Positions 6,019 to 12,674 of a stretch of 15,314 bases of DNA are shown one piece after another (position 1 is the stretch's first letter; each line of letters begins with the position of its first letter). The translations under genes and the position numbers were made by a program. Origin of the DNA: JAWLCA01 sp050485905 (lineage in GTDB: Bacteria > Pseudomonadota > Alphaproteobacteria > Rhodobacterales > Rhodobacteraceae). The DNA lies in assembly GCA_050485905.1 (NCBI GenBank), contig JBJHCH010000096.1:1-15314 (forward strand), read 5' to 3'. The notes below the pieces were generated by a model, which saw only the letters and a program-made list of their open reading frames with translations, was not told where the DNA came from and ran no database searches.

Positions 6019-8178
6019 ATGAGCAGCGGATCGCGCGCCTCTGACACGTTCAAACCGGGCGACCTGCTCAACAACACCTACCGGGTCGAGGGGCTGCTGG
6101 GCCGCGGCGGCACGTCCGAGGTCTATCGCGCGCGGTCCGAGATCTCGGGCCGCGTCGTTGCACTGAAGGTGCTGAAGTCCGAGTTTTCCGGAAATGCCGA
6201 CTTCCTGCTTCTGATGACGCGCGAAGAAGCCATCCGCGACGTGCGCCATGACGCCGTGGTGCGCTATTCCGAAAACCACCGCACCGCCGATGGCCATGTC
6301 TATCTGGTGATGGACTACATCGACGGCCCGGCACTGGACCAGAAGCTGCGCGATGGCGGCATGTCGGCCGAGGATCTGATGACCATCGCGGCTCGCGTCG
6401 CGGGCGGGCTGGCCGCAGCACACAGCCGCAACATCACCCACCGCGACCTCTCGCCCGACAACATCATCCTGAAGGGCGGCAACCCGGCCGAGGCGGTGAT
6501 CATCGACTTCGGCATCGCCAAGGACGACAACCCCGGCGCCGAAACCATCGTGGGCGGAGAGTTCGCGGGCAAATACGCCTATGCGGCGCCTGAGCAACTG
6601 TCAGGCAAGACCGACCCGCGCACCGACATCTATTCGCTTGGCGCCCTGCTGCTGGCGGTATTCTGGGGCAAGCCGCCTGATGTCGGCCGAAACCCGATGG
6701 AGGTTATCCGCAACAAGCAACAGCCGCTGGATACCGAAGGCGTACCCGAGCCACTGAAGGCGCTGATCGACCGGATGACCCAGCCCGATCCAGCACGGCG
6801 GTTCCAGACGGCAGAGGAGGTGCTGGAGGCGATCGATCCCGATCTGGTGCAGCCCACGACCCTGCCGCCGCGGCGGCCGACGACCGTGCCGCCCCCACCG
6901 AAGCGGCCGGGGGCCGAACCCGCGGCCCAGGCCGCTCCTGCTGCAACTGCCACCGCGAAACGCGGCCGTGGCGGGCTGATCGCGGGCGTTCTGGTCGCGC
7001 TGCTGGCCGTGATCGGGGCGGCGGGCTGGTTTTCCGGGCTGATCCCCGGCCTGATCGCGCCCGGCCTGCCGGTGGCCGATCCCTATACGCTGCGCGCAGA
7101 GCATCCGCAGGGCGGGCCGCTCACCATCACCGGCCATGCCCCCGATCAGGAAACCGCCGACCGCTTCGCGGAATGGGCCGAGGTCTTCGGCGGCACGGCC
7201 GAGCTCATGCTGGCGCGGGGCGAGATCGCGCCGACATGGGGCGCCGACGTGCTGCGCCTGATCGACGAGATCGACGGGCTGGAGGAATGGCGGCTGTCGA
7301 TGAGCGGCAACACCGCCACGATCACCGGCATGACCAGCAACCGCGCACACCATACCGCGCTCACCAACGCGCTGGCCGGCCCCGGCATGCCCGTGGCGCT
7401 GACCGGGCAGGTGGACATCGTCCTCGGCCCGGTGATCCTGCCCGCCCAGGCGGCGCAGGCGGTGCTGAACCAGCATGCCGATTGCGGCCCGCTGGCGCTG
7501 GTCGATCCGCCGGGCGCAGGCTATCCGATGGGCAGCCAGATCGTTGTCTCGGGCCAGTTGGCAGGCCCGGCTTCCCGACTGTCGCTTTACGACGCGCTGA
7601 CCGAGATCTCGGGCGACCGGCGGATCACGCTGGATGTAGAGGTTCTGAACGCCAGCCTCTGCGCGGTAGAGGCCGCGCTGCCCAGCGCAACCTCGGGCGG
7701 GTTCCGCGTCGATCTCGGGTTTGGCGACCGGCCCGACCCGAACCCGGCGGGGCGCTATTTCGTGGGTGAGAACCCGGTCATCGACATCGTGATCCCGGCG
7801 GATGTGACCACCGGCTATCTCTGGGTCGCCATCGTCGATGTGGCGGGCAAGGTCTATCATCTGATCCCGAACCTGAACCGAGAGGATGCCTCGGTCGCAG
7901 CCCTGCGCGACGGCCAGACCGGAGAGGTCGCGCTGCGGGTGGCCTACAGCGTGGCCGATGCCGAAGGCACCGACCGGCTTGCCTTTCTGGTGGACGACAC
8001 GGCGCTGGGCAAGAACAAGATCCTGGTACTGCACGCCGCCCAGCCGATCTTTGACGAAACCCGCCCCACCGCCGAATCCGCCGAAAGTTTCGCCGACGCG
8101 CTGGCCGAACGCATCCGCAACGGCGCCTTTCCCCGCATCACCGCCGACAGCCGGATCCTGACCACCGACCGGCCCTGA
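6019..8178 (+). CDS. Transmembrane Hanks-type Ser/Thr protein kinase with periplasmic two-Cys and DUF4384-like module
   Basis: 719 residues. The cytoplasmic kinase domain (about 20-275) is complete. It has the glycine loop GRGGTSEV (28-35), catalytic Lys50 in ALKVLK, HRDLSPDN (141-148, Asp143, Asn148), DFG (163-165) and APEQ (190-193), with activation-segment Thr177 available for phosphorylation. A Pro-rich stretch (about 280-315) leads to one membrane helix (about 319-338). The outer part has a BON-like repeat region (about 356-470), a segment with Cys489 and Cys548, and a DUF4384-like domain (about 580-675; YFVGENPVIDIVIPAD, GYLWVAIVD, YHLIPN). A PASTA domain is absent. The likely role is to sense a periplasmic or peptidoglycan state and phosphorylate cytoplasmic targets. 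The ATG has no strong ribosome binding site upstream, only G-rich sequence. The gene follows the OmpA-like gene and is probably in its operon. No cognate phosphatase is in the window. Confidence 0.92.
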   Translation: MSSGSRASDTFKPGDLLNNTYRVEGLLGRGGTSEVYRARSEISGRVVALKVLKSEFSGNADFLLLMTREEAIRDVRHDAVVRYSENHRTADGHVYLVMDYIDGPALDQKLRDGGMSAEDLMTIAARVAGGLAAAHSRNITHRDLSPDNIILKGGNPAEAVIIDFGIAKDDNPGAETIVGGEFAGKYAYAAPEQLSGKTDPRTDIYSLGALLLAVFWGKPPDVGRNPMEVIRNKQQPLDTEGVPEPLKALIDRMTQPDPARRFQTAEEVLEAIDPDLVQPTTLPPRRPTTVPPPPKRPGAEPAAQAAPAATATAKRGRGGLIAGVLVALLAVIGAAGWFSGLIPGLIAPGLPVADPYTLRAEHPQGGPLTITGHAPDQETADRFAEWAEVFGGTAELMLARGEIAPTWGADVLRLIDEIDGLEEWRLSMSGNTATITGMTSNRAHHTALTNALAGPGMPVALTGQVDIVLGPVILPAQAAQAVLNQHADCGPLALVDPPGAGYPMGSQIVVSGQLAGPASRLSLYDALTEISGDRRITLDVEVLNASLCAVEAALPSATSGGFRVDLGFGDRPDPNPAGRYFVGENPVIDIVIPADVTTGYLWVAIVDVAGKVYHLIPNLNREDASVAALRDGQTGEVALRVAYSVADAEGTDRLAFLVDDTALGKNKILVLHAAQPIFDETRPTAESAESFADALAERIRNGAFPRITADSRILTTDRP

Positions 8179-8188
8179 GCCGCGTCAG

Positions 8189-8203
8189 CCGGTGTTGCAC
8201 CGG
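8189..8203 (+). terminator. Stem-loop after the kinase gene
   Basis: CCGGTG-TTG-CACCGG is a perfect 6-bp stem with a 3-nt loop, 11 bp after the kinase stop. It is followed by GGGCGGGGGTTT with only a short T run, so it is a weak intrinsic terminator or an mRNA 3'-end stabilising hairpin. Confidence 0.4.
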
Positions 8204-8225
8204 GGCGGGGGTTTGCGTGCGCAAC

Positions 8226-8280
8226 GTATGCACGTCAGATGCACGCCGGATGCACGTGAATCATACGTGGTGTGCACACC
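8226..8280. repeat. 11-bp repeat array 1 (ATGCAC core), five units
   Basis: Consecutive 11-bp units are GTATGCACGTC, AGATGCACGCC, GGATGCACGTG, AATCATACGTG (degenerate) and GTGTGCACACC. The ATGCAC cores start at 8228, 8239 and 8250, with GTGCAC at 8272. The 11-bp period is close to one turn of the helix, so the sites would lie on one face of the DNA. The period is not a multiple of three, which argues against coding. The last unit forms the 12-bp perfect palindrome GGTGTGCACACC (8269-8280). The array lies between convergent genes. Confidence 0.7.
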
Positions 8281-8291
8281 CGGTTGCCGGG
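8279..8291. other. Small hairpin between the two repeat arrays
   Basis: CCCGG-TTG-CCGGG is a perfect 5-bp stem with a 3-nt loop directly after array 1. No T run follows on either strand, so it is probably not a terminator by itself. Confidence 0.3.
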
Positions 8292-8328
8292 CTGGTGTTG
8301 CGCTATGCGGCAAGCCGCCGCGCGCAAC

Positions 8329-8384
8329 GTATGCATGTTGTATGCACGGCAGATGCACGCGAAACATACCTGTGTATGCAGGTG
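8329..8384. repeat. 11-bp repeat array 2 (ATGCAC core), related to array 1
   Basis: Units are GTATGCATGTT, GTATGCACGGC, AGATGCACGCG, AAACATACCTG (degenerate) and, after one extra base, GTATGCAGGTG. The unit order, including the degenerate fourth unit, mirrors array 1. The shared flanks CGCAACGTATGCA (8220 and 8323) and TTGCCGG extend the match to about 70 bp, offset by 103 bp. The arrays therefore look like a duplication of the whole block rather than independent expansions. Confidence 0.7.
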
Positions 8385-8387
8385 TTT
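8362..8387 (-). terminator. Imperfect stem-loop just beyond the sbtB-like stop
   Basis: ACCTG (8368-8372) and CAGGT (8379-8383) pair around TGTATG. Flanking AAAC and GTTT extend the stem imperfectly. It starts 6 bp past the minus-strand gene end at 8393 and overlaps repeat array 2. There is no clear U tract, so termination is only a possibility. Confidence 0.25.
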
Positions 8388-8392
8388 GCCGG

Positions 8393-8701
8393 TCAGAACC
8401 GCTCGGCCCGCAGAACCTCGCAGTCGGTCACGCTGACTACCCCGATATGCCGATTCACGACCCGGAATGCCGCCTCCAGCAGCCCCTCCAGCCGCTCGGG
8501 CCGGATCAGGCAGACCACCGCCACCATGCCCGCGCGGCCCACCTGTCCCTCGCGCGTCCATTGCCCTGAACGCCCCGATCCGCCGCTGACAGGCAGCACC
8601 GTGAAGCCGGTGACACCGGCCTCCACCAGCACCTCGGTCAGGCGGCGCTCCATGACCGCTTCGATAATGATTTCAACGCGTTTGGCCTTGTGGGTCTGCA
8701 T
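8393..8701 (-). CDS. SbtB-like PII-family signalling protein
   Basis: 102 residues, the size of a PII monomer. The pattern RVEIIIEAVMERRLTEVLVEAGVTGFTVLPV gives the first beta-alpha-beta of a ferredoxin-like fold. A Gly/Ser-rich loop (about 38-52, SGGSGRSGQWTRE) occupies the T-loop position and resembles the SbtB type. The second half (GMVAVVCLIRPERLEGLLEAAFRVVNRHIGVVSVTDCEVL) completes the fold. In cyanobacteria SbtB forms a trimer that binds adenine nucleotides, including cAMP, and docks on SbtA to block bicarbonate uptake. That partnership is supported here because the start is only 3 bp after the SbtA stop (TGA GAC ATG). The chain ends soon after the last strand, without the Cys-Gly-Pro-x-Gly-Cys tail of some cyanobacterial SbtB proteins, so redox control through that tail is not expected. 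GlnB/GlnK is unlikely given the T-loop sequence. Confidence 0.8.
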   Translation of the reverse strand: MQTHKAKRVEIIIEAVMERRLTEVLVEAGVTGFTVLPVSGGSGRSGQWTREGQVGRAGMVAVVCLIRPERLEGLLEAAFRVVNRHIGVVSVTDCEVLRAERF

Positions 8702-8704
8702 GTC

Positions 8705-9682
8705 TCAGCCCCCCGTGACAGCGGATGCGAGCGCCAGGTAGATGGGGATGCCCAGCGTCAGGTTGAACGGAAAGGTGATGCCAAGCGACAGGGTCAGATA
8801 GATCGTCGGGTTCGCCTCTGGCAGGGCCACGCGCATCGCCGCTGGCACCGCGATGTAGCTGGCGGATGCCGACAGCACCATCAGGATCGCCGCGCCCCCC
8901 GGCGACAGCCCTAGCGCGAGCGCCGCCGCCATCCCCATCAGACTGCCCACCACTGGCATCAGCACGCCGAACGCCAGAAGCCCCGGCCGCAACACCCCCC
9001 CCGCCGCCCTAAGACCCCGCCCCGCGACAAGGCCCATGTCCAAAAGAAACAAGCACAAAACCCCTTTGAACGGTGCCGTTATGAAGGCGTCGATCTGCGC
9101 CTGCCCCTCCCGCCCCGTTACCGCCCCGATGACGAAGGCGCCCAGCAGCAGCACGATGGAACCATTGAGCAGAATCTCGCGCCAAAGCTCTGCATCCATC
9201 CCCCGCCCCGCCCCCTGCCGGCTGATAAGCCATAGCGCCGACAGGATCGCCGGCGCCTCCATCGCCGCAGCGACGGCGACCATGTAACCCTCATACGCGA
9301 TGCCTTGGCTGGTCAGCACGGATGTCGCCGCGACGAAGGTGACGATAGAGATGGACCCGTAGTGCGCCGCCACCGCCGCCGCATCAACCGTCGAAAGCCC
9401 GGTGATGAACCGCAACAGACCAAAGGCCATGAACGGGATCACCGCCGACAGCCCCACACCCGCGAGCAGCGCAAAGACGAGTCCTGCATCGACCCCGTGA
9501 TCGGCAAGGCTCGCCCCGCCCTTGAAGCCGATGGCGAACAGCAGATAGATCGACATCCCCTTGGCGATCGCCTCGGGCACCGACAGGTCCGACCGCGCCA
9601 ATGCGGCCAGCAGCCCCAACACGAAGGACAGGATGATCGGAGAGATCAGGTTCTGGCCGGCAAGTGTCAGGATGTCGGACAT
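8705..9682 (-). CDS. sbtA: SbtA-type sodium-dependent bicarbonate permease
   Basis: 325 residues, highly hydrophobic, with about ten membrane segments in two halves, matching the SbtA family (DUF897). Family-like stretches are ISPIILSFVLGLLAAL near the N-terminus, AIAKGMSIYLLFAIGFKGG (about 38-56), AAVAAHYGSISIVTFVAA (about 102-119) and, in the second half, LLDMGLVAGRG and ILMVLSASASYIAVPAAMR. The family imports bicarbonate with sodium across the cytoplasmic membrane. It is shorter than cyanobacterial SbtA, mainly in the central loop, as is usual for proteobacterial members by my recollection. The ATG at 9682 has AAGG at 6-nt spacing. An sbtB-like gene follows after 3 bp, and the SulP and carbonic anhydrase genes precede it on the same strand, which strongly supports inorganic-carbon uptake. 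Ion coupling and substrate are inferred from the family. Confidence 0.87.
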   Translation of the reverse strand: MSDILTLAGQNLISPIILSFVLGLLAALARSDLSVPEAIAKGMSIYLLFAIGFKGGASLADHGVDAGLVFALLAGVGLSAVIPFMAFGLLRFITGLSTVDAAAVAAHYGSISIVTFVAATSVLTSQGIAYEGYMVAVAAAMEAPAILSALWLISRQGAGRGMDAELWREILLNGSIVLLLGAFVIGAVTGREGQAQIDAFITAPFKGVLCLFLLDMGLVAGRGLRAAGGVLRPGLLAFGVLMPVVGSLMGMAAALALGLSPGGAAILMVLSASASYIAVPAAMRVALPEANPTIYLTLSLGITFPFNLTLGIPIYLALASAVTGG

Positions 9683-9722
9683 GGGGTGCCTTACGCGCGA
9701 ATCCGCCGCCAGATAGGCTGCG

Positions 9723-9739
9723 CTTGCCGTTCAGGCAAG
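9723..9739 (-). other. Stem-loop between the SulP and SbtA genes
   Basis: CTTGCC-GTTCA-GGCAAG is a perfect 6-bp stem with a 5-nt loop, starting 3 bp after the SulP stop on the minus strand. No U run follows. It could be an attenuator, an RNase-processing or stability element within the operon, or chance. Confidence 0.35.
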
Positions 9740-9742
9740 GAC

Positions 9743-11485
9743 TCAATCGATTTCAAGCATATGGTGCAACTTGTTGCGCCCGGCCTCGACATCGCGTTCG
9801 TAGCTGACATGCGGCGGCTTCAGCCCATGGGCGAAGAACTCCACCCGCATCGCATGGGTCGTACCGGTCAGCATGACCTTGACCCCGCGCCGCTCGGCTT
9901 TGCGGGCCAGCCCCTCTATGGTGTGGACGGCGGAACTGTCCACCAGCGGCACGTCGGAAAAATCAATGACCAGCCCGCGGTAGCGGTCGGCGATACGCTC
10001 CAATACTGTGGAAACCGCCGCTGCGGCGCCGAAGAAGAACGCTCCTCGGATGCGGTAGACGACAACATCGGGGTCGTTCCCACTGGCGGGCTCTGTGCTT
10101 TCAACGTGGGCGGCGCGGATCTCGGTCGCGCTCGACATCCGTGCGATGAACAGCACCGATCCCAGCGCGAAGCCGACCACAATCGCCTCGGTCAGGTCGC
10201 GAAAAACCGTCAGCAGGAAGGTGACCATCAGCACCGATGCCTCCCCGCGAGAGGCGCGCAGGAAAGACCAGAACGCCTCTTTCTCGATCATGTTCCAGGC
10301 CACGACGACCAGAACACCGGCCAAGGCCGCCAGGGGGATGAACCCGGCCAGCGGGGCCGCGACCAGCATGAAGGCGAGCAACACTAGCGCGTGGATCATT
10401 CCGGCGACGGGGCCATGGGCACCTGCGCGCACGTTGGTCGCGGTGCGGGCGATGGTGCCTGTGGCGACCATCCCGCCGAACAGGCCCGAGGCGATGTTGG
10501 CCACGCCCTGGCCCACGAGTTCCATGTTGGAATTGTGCCGCTCGCCCGTCATCCCGTCGGCCACGACGGCGGAAAGAAGCGCCTCGATCGATCCCAGAAG
10601 GGCAAAGGCAACGGCGCTCGGAACGACCGCCTGCAGATTTTCAAACGTGATCGTCGGCAGGGCTGGCAGCGGCAGGCCGCGGGGTATCTCTCCGAACTGA
10701 CTGGCGATGGTGGCGACCGGCAATTGAAGGATGCCGGCCACGACCGTGGTGGCGACCACAGCCAGCAACAGCCCCGGCAGCGAGGGGGCAAGGCGCTTTA
10801 GACTCAGGATGAGTGCAATTGTGGCGACTGCCAGCGCCAGGGTCACCGGGTTCCACGTCGGAAGGGCCTGCCAGATCGCCGGCAGCTTCTCCAGGATCGG
10901 ACCGGGCTCCGGCCCATCGAAATGCAGACCCAGCAGTTCACGTAATTGGCTGGCGAAAATAATCACGGCGATGCCGGCGGTGAAGCCCACGGTCACCGGA
11001 TAGGGAATGAACTTGATGTAGCTGCCGAGCCGCAGAAAGCCCGCGGCACCCATGAAGACGCCAGCCATCATCGTCGCCAGGATCAGCCCGTCGATCCCGT
11101 GAAGCTGCACCGTGGTCGCCATGAGGACGATGAACGCCCCCGCCGGCCCGCCAATCTGGTGCCGGCTGCCACCGAGCGCAGAGATGAGAAATCCGCCGAC
11201 GATTGCGGTGTAGAGCCCCATTTCGGGCGTGCCCCCGGCAGCAATGGATATCGCCATCGAGAGTGGAAGCGCCACGATTGCAACCGTCAGGCCCGCCGCA
11301 GCATCGGCGCGCAGCTTTGCGTGACCGTAGCCATCGCGCAGAACGCCCACTATCGCAGGAACAAGCCGCGCGGATTCTTCACGTGCAGCACGGGCGGCGG
11401 AGTGGGTCATTTCACGGCCGGGATTAAAAAGACACGGCAGCTTAGCGCCCGGATGCTCAGGTGCAAGACCAGGGCCCTGCGACAT
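9743..11485 (-). CDS. SulP-family anion transporter with STAS domain, probable bicarbonate transporter
   Basis: 580 residues. The membrane domain (about 60-450) has SulP hallmarks: LRADAAAGLTVAIVALPLSM at the start, GGPAGAFIVLM, a long central helix set, GSIEALLSAVVADGMTG (about 298-314), NIASGLFGGMVATGTIART (about 330-348) and VVAWNMIEKEAFW. A STAS domain (about 472-575) has the typical VIDFSDVPLVDSSAV loop. SulP proteins carry sulfate, bicarbonate or dicarboxylates. The beta-carbonic anhydrase gene immediately upstream and the SbtA/SbtB genes downstream favour bicarbonate. The ATG at 11485 directly follows the carbonic anhydrase stop (TGAATG), which suggests translational reinitiation. An ATG at 11410 would remove 25 non-conserved residues and give 555 residues; neither start has a strong ribosome binding site. 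Sulfate or another anion cannot be excluded from sequence. Confidence 0.9.
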   Translation of the reverse strand: MSQGPGLAPEHPGAKLPCLFNPGREMTHSAARAAREESARLVPAIVGVLRDGYGHAKLRADAAAGLTVAIVALPLSMAISIAAGGTPEMGLYTAIVGGFLISALGGSRHQIGGPAGAFIVLMATTVQLHGIDGLILATMMAGVFMGAAGFLRLGSYIKFIPYPVTVGFTAGIAVIIFASQLRELLGLHFDGPEPGPILEKLPAIWQALPTWNPVTLALAVATIALILSLKRLAPSLPGLLLAVVATTVVAGILQLPVATIASQFGEIPRGLPLPALPTITFENLQAVVPSAVAFALLGSIEALLSAVVADGMTGERHNSNMELVGQGVANIASGLFGGMVATGTIARTATNVRAGAHGPVAGMIHALVLLAFMLVAAPLAGFIPLAALAGVLVVVAWNMIEKEAFWSFLRASRGEASVLMVTFLLTVFRDLTEAIVVGFALGSVLFIARMSSATEIRAAHVESTEPASGNDPDVVVYRIRGAFFFGAAAAVSTVLERIADRYRGLVIDFSDVPLVDSSAVHTIEGLARKAERRGVKVMLTGTTHAMRVEFFAHGLKPPHVSYERDVEAGRNKLHHMLEID

Positions 11486-12148
11486 TCAGACCGGAACGAA
11501 GCTCTGCGTTTCGTGGTCCAGACCGAGCAGCGTGCCGGCCGCAATGTTCTTCAGCGCCCCGTGCAGGCTTAACTGGCCACCCGCCACCGCTTCGGCCACG
11601 AAGGGATAGGTCATGAGGTTTTGTAGCGACAGGCGCACGCTCTCTGCCTCCATCTTTCGGAGGCGGGTGGGCAGGTCTGGCTCATCGCGGTGCAGTTCGA
11701 AGCCTGGGCGCAGCGTTTCCATCCAGCGCGCAACGAAGCTGTCATCTGCGCCGGGAACGGCGCCCGCCATGCAGAAGTCATGGAACCCGCGCACGCCGCC
11801 GCAACGGGTGTGGCCCATGACGACCAGATGCGACACGCGCAATGCTCTCACGGCGAACTCCACCGCCGCGGGGGTCGCAGTCTCTGTGCCGTTGGGGACA
11901 TAGGGCGGCACCAGATTGGCAATGTTGCGATGTACGAACATCTCACCTTCAACGATACCAAAGATATGCGACAGAAGCATTCGGCTGTCGCAGCAGGCAA
12001 TGAGCATGGTATGCGGGTTCTGGCCTTCCTCGGCTAGTCGCCGCGCCTCTTCAGCGCGTCCGAAATAAACGGTTTCGCGCCAGCGGCGATATCCATCGAC
12101 AAGGATCGGGGGAAGCGGCTCGGTCGGGGGGATCAGGGCGTCGGGCAC
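11486..12148 (-). CDS. Beta-class carbonic anhydrase
   Basis: 220 residues. It catalyses reversible hydration of CO2 to bicarbonate. The zinc ligands are in place: Cys52 and Asp54 in ACCDSR (with Arg56 as the dyad partner), and His113 and Cys116 in GHTRCGG. FVHRNIANLVPPY and AAVEFAVRALRVSHLVVMGH are typical of the family, as are LRLSLQNL-like helices and a C-terminal LHGALKNIAAGTLLGLD in place of the more usual GWVYDIATG. The length is normal. The start is a GTG at 12148 preceded by GAGG at 4-nt spacing; no in-frame ATG exists before residue 48. It is the first gene of the minus-strand carbon cluster, and its stop abuts the SulP start. There is no signal peptide, so it is cytoplasmic. Pairing with SulP transporters is common, and the enzyme would feed or drain the bicarbonate they move. 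Confidence 0.95.
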   Translation of the reverse strand: MPDALIPPTEPLPPILVDGYRRWRETVYFGRAEEARRLAEEGQNPHTMLIACCDSRMLLSHIFGIVEGEMFVHRNIANLVPPYVPNGTETATPAAVEFAVRALRVSHLVVMGHTRCGGVRGFHDFCMAGAVPGADDSFVARWMETLRPGFELHRDEPDLPTRLRKMEAESVRLSLQNLMTYPFVAEAVAGGQLSLHGALKNIAAGTLLGLDHETQSFVPV

Positions 12149-12284
12149 TGCGCCTCGCTGGTTCTTTCGAATTTGAAACTCTTTCGAGCAGCTAATCCGA
12201 TGCCGGGCAAGAATTTCTTGACCGCTTTGGCGGACCGTCTCGCCGGTGTGGGAACAAAAGACAAGAGACGGGAGCGGGGAACCA
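12149..12284. promoter_or_regulatory. Divergent intergenic region with short repeats
   Basis: This 136-bp region separates the carbonic anhydrase and Hpt-like genes and must hold both promoters. It is more AT-rich than its surroundings. CTTTCGA occurs twice (12164-12170 and 12181-12187). TTCGAATTTGAA (12167-12178) is a near palindrome. CAAGA-ATT-TCTTG (12208-12220) is a perfect inverted repeat. No convincing -35/-10 pair was found on either strand. The repeats could be an operator for the carbon cluster. Confidence 0.3.
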
Positions 12285-12674
12285 ATGGATCAGCTATTTT
12301 GCGCTGCGGTCGAGGAAGAAGCCACGACATTCGATCCCGAGCGGCTGGAACTGCTGTGGGGCGAGATGGGAGAGGACCGTGCCGAAGCCTTCGTTCGCAG
12401 CGCGCTGGCAGAGATGGCCAGGCAGCTTGCCTCGCTGCGCAGCAGTTACACGGAAGGCGAGACGAAGCACATGCGCAATCGGGCAGCAGCCTTTGCCAAG
12501 CTCGGCGACCGCGTCGGTATGACACGGATAGCCGCGGTCGCGCGGGATGTTGCGATATGTGCCGGGCGGGGTGACCGGGTGGCTCTGGCCGCGACATGGG
12601 CGCGGCTTGATCGGCTCGCCGAGTCTGCCCTTGGCGCAGTGCATCTGCCGCCATCGCTGGACCAGTCATCCTGA
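12285..12674 (+). CDS. Hpt-like histidine phosphotransfer protein
   Basis: 129 residues from the ATG at 12285, preceded by GGAGCGGGGA at suitable spacing. A GTG at 12246 would add 13 residues and has no better ribosome binding site. The sequence is predicted all-helical. The segment TKHMRNRAAAFAKLGDRVGM followed by ARDVAICAGRGDRVAL matches the helical pattern of Hpt domains, with His62 at the phospho-accepting position. The usual Lys-Gly after the histidine (HxLKG) is replaced by MRNR, so the call rests on pattern and spacing rather than a perfect motif. If active it would pass phosphoryl groups between a hybrid sensor kinase and a response regulator. None is encoded in the window. It is divergent from the carbonic anhydrase gene, and its 3' end overlaps the convergent reductase gene by 9 bp. 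It could instead be a degenerate, non-phosphorylated Hpt-fold protein. Confidence 0.6.
   Translation: MDQLFCAAVEEEATTFDPERLELLWGEMGEDRAEAFVRSALAEMARQLASLRSSYTEGETKHMRNRAAAFAKLGDRVGMTRIAAVARDVAICAGRGDRVALAATWARLDRLAESALGAVHLPPSLDQSS

Noticed and set aside
6019..8178. PknB-type cell-wall kinase with PASTA repeats
   Set aside because: The outer region has no PASTA repeats. It has BON-like and DUF4384-like segments.
8226..8384. CRISPR array
   Set aside because: The units are 11 bp and directly adjacent with no spacers, and no cas gene is near.
8393..8701. GlnB or GlnK
   Set aside because: The T-loop lacks the classical PII uridylylation sequence, and the gene is joined to SbtA rather than to glnA or amtB.
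8192..8741. Possible small genes across the repeat region (open frames at 8192-8569, 8217-8741 and, on the minus strand, 8235-8561)
   Set aside because: They run through 11-bp repeats, which are not in codon phase, and into the antisense of the sbtB-like and SbtA genes. No ribosome binding site or known domain supports them.
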